Positions 8,038 through 15,041 of a stretch of DNA of 64,000 nucleotides are shown here, piece after piece. This DNA comes from Chersky-840 sp963794615 (lineage in GTDB: Bacteria; Actinomycetota; Acidimicrobiia; Acidimicrobiales; UBA8190): contig CAWCEP010000011.1 in the NCBI GenBank assembly GCA_963794615.1, positions 1 to 64,000 of the forward strand. Reading direction: 5' to 3'. Both the position numbers and the translations under genes were made by a program. A model generated the notes under the pieces. It had not been told where the DNA came from and ran no database searches. It worked only from the letters and a program-made list of their open reading frames with translations. Numbering within the stretch: the stretch's first letter is position 1; every line of letters starts with the position of its first letter.

Positions 8038-9396
8038 ATGCCTGAGCGAATCGAAGCCGACGTGTGCGTGGTGGGCGCCGGATACGCCGGGCTCTCGGCC
8101 GCTCTGCGGCTGCATCGCAACGGCAAGTCGGTCGTCGTGCTCGAGGCCCGCGACCGGATCGGGGGCCGGATCTGGACCCAGCACCTGTCCGACGGGACGG
8201 CGGTGGACAGAGGAGGTGCCTGGCTGGCCCCCAAGCACGAGGCCATGTTCGGGCTCGCCCGCAACTTCGGCGTGCCCACCTACAAGACCTGGGTGAAAGG
8301 TGCCCACCTCCTCGTCGACGAGGATCGGATGTTGCGGTACCGGGGGCTCATCCCGAAAATCAGCCCTCTCGCCGTTCTCACCATCGTTCTGGCCCAGGCA
8401 CGACTCGACTGGACCGCCCGGCGGGTCCCCCTCGACGCCCCCTGGACGGCGAAGCGAGCGTCGGAATACGACGCGCGCTCGGTGGCCTGGTGGATGGAGC
8501 ACAACGGGGTACGGACGACGTTGGCCCGCGACCTGTTCGACATGGCGGTGCGTGGTCTTTTCACGGCGAGTCTCGACGACACGTCGTATCTCCATCTTCT
8601 CTTTCTCGTACGGGCCCACGGAAGCATCAACACGCTCTTCTCCATCAAGGGAGGCTCGCAGGAGAACATGATGGAGGGGGGAGCGGGGTTGATTGCGACG
8701 CGAATCGCAGAGTCCCTGGGCGATGCCGTGCACCTGGCCACCCCCGTCCGCTCCATCACGCAGCGGGAGGACCATGTCGAGGTCGGCGCCCCAGACGTGA
8801 CGGTGGCGGCACGCCATGCCGTCGTGTGTGTCCCTCCGGTGCTCGCCCTGGATATCGCCTTCGACCCGGTGCTCCCCGATGACCGACGCGCGCTCTATGC
8901 GAGCGCGATCGCTGGTCCCGAATCGAAGACGCTCCTGGTGTACGACGCGCCCTTCTGGCGGGCCGACGGGTTGAGTGGGCAGAGCGCAGGGCCCGGTTCG
9001 GCCTGCGAGGTCACGCTCGATGCCTCCCCCTCGTCGGGGGCACCGGGCGTCATCGCCTCGTTCACGTTCGGTCCCGTCGCCGAACGTGTCGCCCAGCTCG
9101 ATCCGGACGAAAGGCGTCGTGCGGTCCTCCACGAGCTCACCGCCAGGTTCGGGCCACGCGCCGCGACGCCGGACGAGTTCATAGAGACAGCGTGGTGGAC
9201 CGAGCAGTGGACACGAGGGTGTTCGATGGCGCACTTTCCTCCCGGGGTTCTGACCCGATACGGACCGCTGCTGCGCACGCCCTTCGGACGGGTGCACTGG
9301 GCCGGCACGGAAACTTCGACCCGGTCCCACGGGGCCATCGACGGGGCCGTCCTCTCGGGGCAGCGGGCCGCGGCCGAGATCCTCGATCGGACATAG
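8038..9396 (+). CDS. Flavin monoamine oxidase family protein
   Basis: A 452-residue FAD-dependent amine oxidase. The N-terminus has the Rossmann dinucleotide motif VVGAGYAGLSAALRL followed by VLEARDRIGGRIWT, and the C-terminus has the FAD-contact block VHWAGTETSTRSHGAIDGAV, both diagnostic of the MAO/polyamine oxidase superfamily. It would oxidise primary or secondary amines to imines with release of hydrogen peroxide. No signal peptide is seen, so it is probably cytoplasmic. The upstream amidohydrolase suggests a small catabolic pair, but the substrate is not evident. Confidence 0.92.
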   Translation: MPERIEADVCVVGAGYAGLSAALRLHRNGKSVVVLEARDRIGGRIWTQHLSDGTAVDRGGAWLAPKHEAMFGLARNFGVPTYKTWVKGAHLLVDEDRMLRYRGLIPKISPLAVLTIVLAQARLDWTARRVPLDAPWTAKRASEYDARSVAWWMEHNGVRTTLARDLFDMAVRGLFTASLDDTSYLHLLFLVRAHGSINTLFSIKGGSQENMMEGGAGLIATRIAESLGDAVHLATPVRSITQREDHVEVGAPDVTVAARHAVVCVPPVLALDIAFDPVLPDDRRALYASAIAGPESKTLLVYDAPFWRADGLSGQSAGPGSACEVTLDASPSSGAPGVIASFTFGPVAERVAQLDPDERRRAVLHELTARFGPRAATPDEFIETAWWTEQWTRGCSMAHFPPGVLTRYGPLLRTPFGRVHWAGTETSTRSHGAIDGAVLSGQRAAAEILDRT

Positions 9397-9462
9397 AAAC
9401 CCAGCTCATCGAGGTCGGACCGGCCGTCGGCGGGAGGTGCCCCGGGCCCCGAAACCGCTATG

Positions 9463-9751
9463 TGGCACAACGGAGTGCCAACGCGTCATGCTAGAGTGAC
9501 AAGCTGCTGGTCACCCCGAGTTTTCCGGTTCACGTCCTTTCGAAGACGGACCCGTGGGGGTGCGGGGGCAGCTGTGCGACGGGGCGTAGGGACCACCCGC
9601 CAAGGTCCCTACGCCCCTGTCGCGCTCCGGAAACGACCACGTGGCCGTTGCCTCCGGCATCCCGCCACGAAGGCCGAGTCCGCGCTGCGCCGCCACTCGA
9701 CGTGGGAGCCGCCAGGCCTGTGACCTTGGGGGGCAGGGCCTGGCGGTTCCC
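9463..9751 (+). ncRNA. Candidate structured non-coding RNA with its own promoter
   Basis: No coding frame here is convincing, but structure is dense. A palindrome TGGCAC/GTGCCA (9463-9468, 9475-9480) precedes a TAGAGT -10 box (9492-9497). The predicted transcript can form three stems: 9502-9517 with 9557-9573 (AGCTGC/GCAGCT plus CACCCC/GGGGTG); a perfect 14-bp stem 9581-9594 with 9604-9617 and a 9-nt loop; and a 15-bp stem with one G-U pair, 9704-9718 with 9737-9751. It does not match the conserved cores I know for tmRNA, RNase P, SRP or common riboswitches. The strand is set by the promoter. Confidence 0.45.
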
Positions 9752-9974
9752 GCGTCGCTCTGGGCCGCCCGTGATCGAAGCTTCCCAGGATCCTGACGAC
9801 CAAAATCATGACCCGACCACGAGTCGGGTGTCATCCTCAACAATGACGAGCACGCCCGTCTGACGTAACGGCACATGTCACTGACATCGGGCCGGCGCCG
9901 CGCCGCTCCCGACGATGCCGTCAACGTCACCGGCCTCCCATCCGTGGAATGGCCGTGCCGTGGAGGAGCGAACC

Positions 9975-10877
9975 GTGAGTGTCTCCCCCCGGCTCGGGTC
10001 CCGACGGCGGCGACTCCCACTCCTGGTACCGGCCCTCGTCGGCATTGCCGTGCTCGGCGCCGTCTTGGTCGCGTCGATCACCGGTGGCCGCCACCACCGA
10101 GACCCGGGCACCGGCGCTCCCCGCCGTGCGGAAGCACCCCGAGGCGACGTCATGGCGTCCACGACGAGCCCGGACCAGCAGCTTCCTCCGCTCCTCCCCG
10201 CGACGGCGGGGTTTCCTCTCCGTGTCCTCGAGATCGGTGACTCTCTCGGGATCGATCTCGGCGACCAGCTCCAGACCCAGCTCGACGCCACCGGATCGGC
10301 CCGAACCTCGATGGCTGCGGTCGGAGATTCTGGCCTCTCGAATGAAACGTATTTCGACTGGCCGGCCCATCTCGCCGGCTTGCTCGCCACCGATCGCCCC
10401 CAGGTCGTGGTGATATTCGTCGGCGCCAACGACGACCAGGGCATCGACGTCGACGGTGTCGCGTCCCCGCCGGGCACTCTCACCTGGGTCTTCGACTATG
10501 CCGAGCGAGTCGACGACCTCTTGCGAGAGGCCACCGGCGCAGGAGCCAGGGTCATCTGGGTCGGCATGCCCCCTATGAAGAATCCCGGTCTCAACGTCGC
10601 CATGCGACGCGAAGACGTGATCTACCAGCGCGAGACGGGGAAGTTCCCGGAGGCGCTGTACCTGTCCTCCGCTCCCGTGCTGGGAAGCACGTCAGGTCTG
10701 TACGTGCCCTCCGGGGAGGTATCGGGTCAACCGATGTCGTTGCGGACGGCCGACGGGGTGCACCTCACGCCGGCGGGAGCGGGGGTCCTGGCCCATGCGG
10801 TGATCGACACCATGGCCGCTCGTTGGCACCTTTCATTGTCTGGTCCCCCGCCCCCGGGGTCGGCGACGACGACCTAA
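9975..10877 (+). CDS. Membrane-anchored SGNH/GDSL hydrolase (DUF459-like)
   Basis: A 300-residue protein with an N-terminal Arg-rich tail, one membrane segment (about residues 15-38), a Pro/Thr linker and an exported SGNH esterase domain. Visible blocks are VLEIGDSLGID (block I, catalytic Ser), VVVIFVGANDDQ (block III, Asn) and DGVHLTPAG (block V, Asp/His). Such enzymes remove or transfer acyl groups on envelope polysaccharides or lipids. GTG at 9975 is preceded by GGAGGA; a longer upstream frame from 9915 lacks a ribosome site. The gene stands alone between the structured RNA region and a frameshifted small gene. Confidence 0.86.
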   Translation: MSVSPRLGSRRRRLPLLVPALVGIAVLGAVLVASITGGRHHRDPGTGAPRRAEAPRGDVMASTTSPDQQLPPLLPATAGFPLRVLEIGDSLGIDLGDQLQTQLDATGSARTSMAAVGDSGLSNETYFDWPAHLAGLLATDRPQVVVIFVGANDDQGIDVDGVASPPGTLTWVFDYAERVDDLLREATGAGARVIWVGMPPMKNPGLNVAMRREDVIYQRETGKFPEALYLSSAPVLGSTSGLYVPSGEVSGQPMSLRTADGVHLTPAGAGVLAHAVIDTMAARWHLSLSGPPPPGSATTT

Positions 10878-11013
10878 CCGCCGGCCGGCCGCTCAAGAAC
10901 CGGGCCACCCTGGCCCTGGGACGAGGCGGGACCCCCGACCCGGCGAGCTCCGAGAGTCCTGGTGGGGGTGCCATCACCTTCGGACTCGGGACGTTCGACA
11001 AGACTGCCCGAAG

Positions 11014-11341
11014 ATGGCGTTCGGTCAACAGCCAGGTCCGCCCGCATCGGCCGGCCAACTCCGGGAATTGCTGGCCTTGCTCAACGGCGCGGGCCATGCG
11101 AGCTTCCGCGCCGCCCGTGGCCCCATGGGGTTCTCGCAGCGTCAGGGCTCCGGCAAGTTCACGAGCGGCGAGGCGACCGCCCTGATCAGCCAGATGCAAG
11201 ACGAGGAATTCGGCGCGCCACCCGCGGCCACTCCCCCGATCCCTCAAATTGGCGGCGGCAGCACAATTGCTGCGTCGCATGCCCACCCAGCAGCTTGCTG
11301 CCGAGCTTCAGCGTCGGGGTTGGACCGTCACCAAGCCCTGA
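11014..11341 (+). pseudogene. Small conserved actinobacterial-type hypothetical, broken by a frameshift
   Basis: From the ATG at 11014 the first frame gives a coherent N-terminus (ASAGQLRELLALLNGAG, then GPMGFSQRQGSGKFTSGEA, ISQMQDEEF). It then turns to Pro-rich noise. A second frame, shifted by one base, gives a natural C-terminus (LKLAAAAQLLRRMPTQQLAA, ELQRRGWTVTKP, stop at 11341). The switch must lie at about 11190-11245, which includes a run of five C at 11233-11237. Joined, the product would be about 108 residues, soluble and helical. Function unknown. Confidence 0.6.
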
Positions 11342-11454
11342 TCCGGGTGGCCCAGCCGCGTCCTGCCGCGCAACGAGCATGCGGCGCGGTGGCTCTTCGG
11401 CCCCACGTCCTACAGTGCATCCCGGGTCGTGCTGACAAGCTCGGGAGGTGTGTC

Positions 11455-11889
11455 GTGCTCCGGTGGGAGAGCGGTGAGGGAACCCGGCGTGAAGCTCGGG
11501 GGAGCGTGATGTGGTTCAAGGCCACATCGGCCGTCACGAACGGGCGCTTCTCGTTGATGGAACGGACGTTGCCCCCCGGGGGACGCATGCCCCCACCCCA
11601 CAGCCATCTCGGGAACGAGGAGGCGTATTTCGTCCTTGACGGGATCGTGGAATTCCGTGTCGGCGATCAGGTCTTTCAGGGTTCCCACGGAACGTTCGTG
11701 TTGGTACCGGCCGGCGAGGCGCACACCTTCGGCAACACGAGCAGCGACCCCGCTCGTCTCCTCGTGCTGCACGCCCCCGCACTCGACGGATACTTCGAGG
11801 ACCTGGAGCGACTGTGGGCGTCGCCGGAGAAGCCCGATCGCGAGGCGGAGCTCGCCCTCATGCGACGACACGGCATGGACCCTGCCTGA
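11455..11889 (+). CDS. Cupin domain-containing protein
   Basis: A 144-residue single-domain cupin. Motif 1 is HSHLGNEEAYFVLDG (metal-binding His/His/Glu) and motif 2 is GTFVLVPAGEAHTF (His), separated by the usual short loop, so a bound divalent metal is expected. GTG at 11455 follows GGGAGG by 6 nt. The same frame extends upstream into the frameshifted gene, but that is accidental read-through. A TACAGT -10-like box lies at 11411-11416. Family members range from dioxygenases to sugar isomerases and sensors, and no particular reaction can be assigned. Confidence 0.88.
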   Translation: MLRWESGEGTRREARGSVMWFKATSAVTNGRFSLMERTLPPGGRMPPPHSHLGNEEAYFVLDGIVEFRVGDQVFQGSHGTFVLVPAGEAHTFGNTSSDPARLLVLHAPALDGYFEDLERLWASPEKPDREAELALMRRHGMDPA

Positions 11890-11954
11890 CGCCGAACCGG
11901 GTCTGCCTAGCTGAGCCGAACCGTGGCGGCGCGGTCGTCGTATGGCGTCGGGGC

Positions 11955-12110
11955 CTATGCCTCTATGACGTCACCGAATGCGTCGCAGTCCGGGTTCTCG
12001 CATACGAACACCGGGTCGATGACATGCGAAGGATCTCCCGGGAGGGCGGTCACGCCGCATGACGGGCATAGAGGCGCTCGCCCAACATCGGCCTCGTCCT
12101 GTTCGCTCAC
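11955..12110 (-). CDS. 51-residue zinc-ribbon protein
   Basis: A short minus-strand gene with two Cys knuckles, LCPSCGVTALPGD and VFVCENPDCDAFGDV (CxxC then CxxxxC), that would fold as a treble-clef or zinc-ribbon binding one Zn. Its GTG start overlaps the stop of the upstream 72-residue Cys protein by 4 nt (GTGA), so the two are translationally coupled and belong to the WhiB operon. No catalytic or membrane features are visible. It probably acts as a small DNA-, RNA- or protein-binding adaptor. Confidence 0.75.
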   Translation of the reverse strand: MSEQDEADVGRAPLCPSCGVTALPGDPSHVIDPVFVCENPDCDAFGDVIEA

Positions 12111-12325
12111 AAACGATCAGCGTAGGGGCGAGATCGAACGCCCATTCCCCGCACACGAGGCGCCGTGCTCGGCGCGTGCAGCGAGCAGAAGAAGCCATTG
12201 TTGTAGATGGAGAGGTGCGTCGTGCATTCGCCGTACTGGCACACCCGCCCGGGCGCAGACCTCCGAGGGGGCAGATCGTGGTCGTTGGGAATCTCCCCGA
12301 TGAGCGTGTCCTTGTGCCGTTGCAC
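12107..12325 (-). CDS. Small Cys/His-rich protein (family shared with 45847-46053)
   Basis: A 72-residue protein with the core GRVCQYGECTTHLSIYNNGF followed by FCSLH, a likely CxxxxC...CxxH zinc site, flanked by basic tails. A paralogue with the same core is encoded at 45847-46053 (GRVCAEPGCHTRLSVYNGRE then YCSLH). The GTG at 12325 is chosen because AAGGTGA lies upstream and the family similarity begins there (QRHKDT versus QHHSQE). It lies 43 nt after whiB and overlaps the zinc-ribbon gene. Role unknown; small size and charge suggest nucleic-acid binding. Confidence 0.78.
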   Translation of the reverse strand: MQRHKDTLIGEIPNDHDLPPRRSAPGRVCQYGECTTHLSIYNNGFFCSLHAPSTAPRVRGMGVRSRPYADRL

Positions 12326-12368
12326 CTCATTCACCTTGTACCCGCGTGCCCGGCGGCGGCTCGAGCGC

Positions 12369-12671
12369 TCAGCTCCCAACCGGCTCTGAGGTTCGAATGG
12401 GCACCATTGGCCGCACCGACGACGCCGGACGAGCCGACGATGTGCTCTGCCGGCGGCGCTGTCCAAGAAGGCGCTTGCGCTGGCGCTCTGACGCACCACC
12501 CCACACCCCTTCTGCGATCTTGTTGACCAGGGCGTATTCCAAACAAGGGGCTCTCACGTCACACTCGGCACAGACCCGTTGCGCGGCCTGCACGCCGACC
12601 CCGTCGCTGGGAAAGAACACCGCCGGGTCCATGTCCTTGCATTTTCCGAGACGCATCCAGTCGGTATTCAT
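12369..12671 (-). CDS. WhiB family transcriptional regulator
   Basis: A 100-residue WhiB-like protein. The four iron-sulfur ligands are visible as one Cys near residue 11 (LGKCKDMD), then VCAECDVRAPC (CxxC and CxxxxxC), followed by the signature turn GVWGG and the basic DNA-binding stretch ERQRKRLLGQRRRQ. It would hold a 4Fe-4S cluster and act with the primary sigma factor as a redox- or nitric-oxide-responsive regulator. ATG at 12671 has AGGAG at 7-nt spacing. It heads an operon with two small Cys-rich proteins. Confidence 0.95.
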   Translation of the reverse strand: MNTDWMRLGKCKDMDPAVFFPSDGVGVQAAQRVCAECDVRAPCLEYALVNKIAEGVWGGASERQRKRLLGQRRRQSTSSARPASSVRPMVPIRTSEPVGS

Positions 12672-13209
12672 CACACGCTCCTGAGCGAGACCGGCCAATC
12701 GGAATCCGTCTCCCAGTTGACGCTGTCGTCCTTGGAAGATCCCGTGAGATATCTGTGTGGCACCTGTGAGATGGCCGCGGACCAGGGCGAGAAAGGACGT
12801 GCTCGGGTCGTGCCCACCGGCTCAGCCTCGGTCATCGAGCAATCAGCAGATCGACGGACGGGCATGCCCGATACACCGACGTCGGTCGAGACGGCGTCAT
12901 CGCTTCGTCTCAGGACGCTTGCGCGCGACGGCGACGGACCAACGGCGCCTCCTGGCCCAGCGCGGACAACGCGAGTCGGCGGCTCGCTCCACGCCCGTGC
13001 GGAGCACTCCGCGAGGCTCGCGATCCGCTCCGCCGAGCGCCGTCGTTTTCGAACGCATCGTCAGCTTCTTGGCTACAAGATGGATCGTCTGCCCAGGTGG
13101 TCGGGACGCCGCCCAGAGCGTTGACATCGGGAGCATTTTCGGCCCTAGCATGTTCCCTCGACGGGTCACGGGCACCGAACCTGGCCTACGACGGTCCGAG
13201 GGAGTTGTG
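12672..13209. other. Divergent intergenic region between whiB and the TetR gene
   Basis: About 540 nt with no convincing gene; frames across it are Arg-rich and start-less. It must hold the whiB promoter (not identified) and contains a good promoter for the TetR gene at 13121-13151. Confidence 0.5.
13121..13151 (+). promoter_or_regulatory. Promoter of the TetR-family gene
   Basis: TTGACA (13121-13126), a 19-nt spacer and TAGCAT (13146-13151) form a sigma-70-type promoter with a slightly long spacer. Transcription would start near 13158, giving a leader of about 50 nt that includes the ribosome site. Confidence 0.55.
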
Positions 13210-13881
13210 GTGGACGAGGTTCAGCCGGCTGTTCCCCCTTCACTGGCTCAGGAGCAGCAACAACTCACTCGCAGCCGCATTAGGGATGCCGCCATGGCTG
13301 TCGTGGCCCGACGAGGCTTCGATGCCACCGTGGCCGAGATTGCCGACATATCCGGTGTGAGCGCCCGCACGATCTTTCGCCACTACGAGAGCCACGACCA
13401 CTTGATCGCCTCCGCGATCAAGGACATGTTCGAAGAGTGTGGGCGCGGACCGGTTGAAGGGATTCCTCGATCCACGGAGGACCTCGACGGCTGGCTAGAG
13501 GGTATCGCCAAGACCATCCACACAAGAAACGCCGAGATCATCGGGGACGCCTTCTGGGACATCCACGCCCCTCGACAGAACGCCTCCGACATCTTCGTGG
13601 AGTTGGACGCCTTTCGTCGAGAGTACCGGACCCGAGGAGTGAGGTTTCTCACCGCCCGCGCCTGGCGGGCCGCGGGAGCTACCGGTGATCCCCCCGATCA
13701 ATTGGTGCTTGCGTTCGCATTGAACTTTTCGGTGTTCACAACACAAGCGCTCATGATCGACTTCGAGCAAACCCCAGCGGAGATCGGGAGACTGACTGCC
13801 GACATCTTGAAGACACTCCTCAAGCACGCCGTTGCCGCCGCCCATGCCGGTGGTGGCGAAACCGGAGTCATCGGCATCTGA
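13210..13881 (+). CDS. TetR/AcrR family transcriptional regulator
   Basis: A 223-residue TetR-type repressor. The N-terminal helix-turn-helix is RIRDAAMAVVARRGFDATV, then EIADISGVSARTIFRHYES, the standard TetR_N pattern. The C-terminal helices form the ligand pocket and dimer interface and are not assignable to a ligand. The frame extends upstream, but GAGGGAG at about 13198-13204 points to GTG 13210 (GTG 13207 is also possible). It borders the minus-strand catabolic island at 13.9-18.1 kb and may regulate it; TetR regulators of fatty-acid and sterol genes are common in Actinobacteria. Confidence 0.9.
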   Translation: MDEVQPAVPPSLAQEQQQLTRSRIRDAAMAVVARRGFDATVAEIADISGVSARTIFRHYESHDHLIASAIKDMFEECGRGPVEGIPRSTEDLDGWLEGIAKTIHTRNAEIIGDAFWDIHAPRQNASDIFVELDAFRREYRTRGVRFLTARAWRAAGATGDPPDQLVLAFALNFSVFTTQALMIDFEQTPAEIGRLTADILKTLLKHAVAAAHAGGGETGVIGI

Positions 13882-13914
13882 TCCAGGGTGGGGTGCGGGG
13901 CGGGGACGTCGCGT

Positions 13915-14214
13915 TCAACCTCTCCGGCGACTTCCGGCCAGATAGTTGTGGACGGGGAATATCTGGATCTCGGGCGGATCCACCACGCCCACCTCGTGGT
14001 AGATCGGGTCGAGCTTGTCCCGGGCGAACTGCTCGAACGCCTCACGCGACTCCCAAACGTCGACAACCCGAAACCCTCCGTCGGTCTCCATGACGAAGTG
14101 AAAGATCTCCTGGGGGGAAGCCGGCCCACCCGGCAGGAGTCCGATCATCTCGTTGATCCGGTCGTACTGCTCGAGCGTCGCTCGCCTGAAATCAAGGTGT
14201 ACCGCAACTGCCAT
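13915..14214 (-). CDS. Dimeric alpha/beta-barrel protein (antibiotic biosynthesis monooxygenase-like)
   Basis: A 99-residue protein with the length and strand-helix pattern of ABM/YgiN-type ferredoxin-like barrels: an opening strand MAVAVHLDF, a helix with YDRINEMIGLLP, and the strand-helix GGFRVVDVWESREAFEQFA, which is very typical. Such proteins act as cofactor-free monooxygenases or small-molecule binders. ATG at 14214 has GGAGA at 6-nt spacing; two upstream Met codons are less well placed. It is transcribed with the lipid island but 285 nt from the next gene, so co-transcription is uncertain. Confidence 0.8.
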   Translation of the reverse strand: MAVAVHLDFRRATLEQYDRINEMIGLLPGGPASPQEIFHFVMETDGGFRVVDVWESREAFEQFARDKLDPIYHEVGVVDPPEIQIFPVHNYLAGSRRRG

Positions 14215-14499
14215 CGGTGTCTCCATGCCGTTGGCTCGGAGTGCTCCACGTGCGTCGGGCCGATTGTAACCCCGGCCGACCGATTCGTCACCGGGCGCGG
14301 CGAAGCAGAACCAAAGAACAACGGTTCCCTGGACGCCCCTCCCGTGACACTCACGCCTGCCACGATGGCAGCCGGGCGCCTCGCTGGCGGCCACGCACCT
14401 CGTCGGTCGGCTATCGGGGCGGAGCCACGTCAGCGTGGTCCTGACGAGTGTTGACGGGTCCCCGGACGATCACACCCGAGGTGGGGCCCCGACCCTCTG

Positions 14500-14961
14500 T
14501 CACGCCGTACGGTAGCGACCCGATGCGGTGCCGGGAGGGTTCTGGACTCCGGGCACCGCATCGGGGTTGGCCACGCACACCTCACCTTCGAGGCCATCGG
14601 GATCGCGGAAGAACACACTCAGAACCGGGCCGAAGTCGGTGACGAAGTCATCGGCCGCACCACGCGCCATGAGGCGGTTGCGAATCTCGTCGAACGCTTC
14701 CACCGACGCAGCCTGCAAACCAAGATGATCGATGCGACCCCGACCGAACATGGGAGTCTGCCTCTCGGCCTCCTTGTTACCGACCACCTCGAACACATTG
14801 AGCTCAGCCGCCTCACCTACTCTGATGAAAGTGAGGCGAACATCCTGGTTCTCCTCCTGCTGACCGTCTACCTCGGCGTCGAAGACGTCGCGGTAGAAGG
14901 CGACGAGCCGGTCGGTGTCGGCCGTGAGCAGCGCAACATGGTTGAACCCATTCAGCAGCAT
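14500..14961 (-). CDS. VOC family protein (glyoxalase/dioxygenase superfamily)
   Basis: A 153-residue vicinal-oxygen-chelate protein. Two beta-alpha-beta-beta-beta repeats are visible, starting with FNHVALLTADTDRLVAFYRD and ending with VLSVFFRDPDGLEGEVCV. Metal ligands would be the N-terminal His and the late Glu. ATG at 14961 follows AAGGAGG closely. It lies 80 nt downstream of the acyl-CoA synthetase on the same strand and is likely in its operon, so an epimerase or isomerase role on acyl-CoA intermediates is conceivable. The family is too broad to fix a reaction. Confidence 0.87.
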   Translation of the reverse strand: MLLNGFNHVALLTADTDRLVAFYRDVFDAEVDGQQEENQDVRLTFIRVGEAAELNVFEVVGNKEAERQTPMFGRGRIDHLGLQAASVEAFDEIRNRLMARGAADDFVTDFGPVLSVFFRDPDGLEGEVCVANPDAVPGVQNPPGTASGRYRTA

Positions 14962-15041
14962 GGTCCTCCTTCCGATGCGCTCCATGCTAGAAGGAACGGC
15001 AGGGGCCACCGGGCCCCGTCGGAAGCGCCGGGGCCATCGTT

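Noticed and set aside
6793..9330. Minus-strand open frame of 845 codons
   Set aside because: It lies antisense to the well supported amidohydrolase and amine oxidase genes; high GC produces long antisense frames, and its Arg/Gly/His-rich translation matches no family.
9581..9751. Known RNA classes (tmRNA, RNase P, SRP, common riboswitches) for the 9.5 kb structure
   Set aside because: None of the conserved core sequences of those classes were found by eye, so it is listed only as an unassigned candidate.
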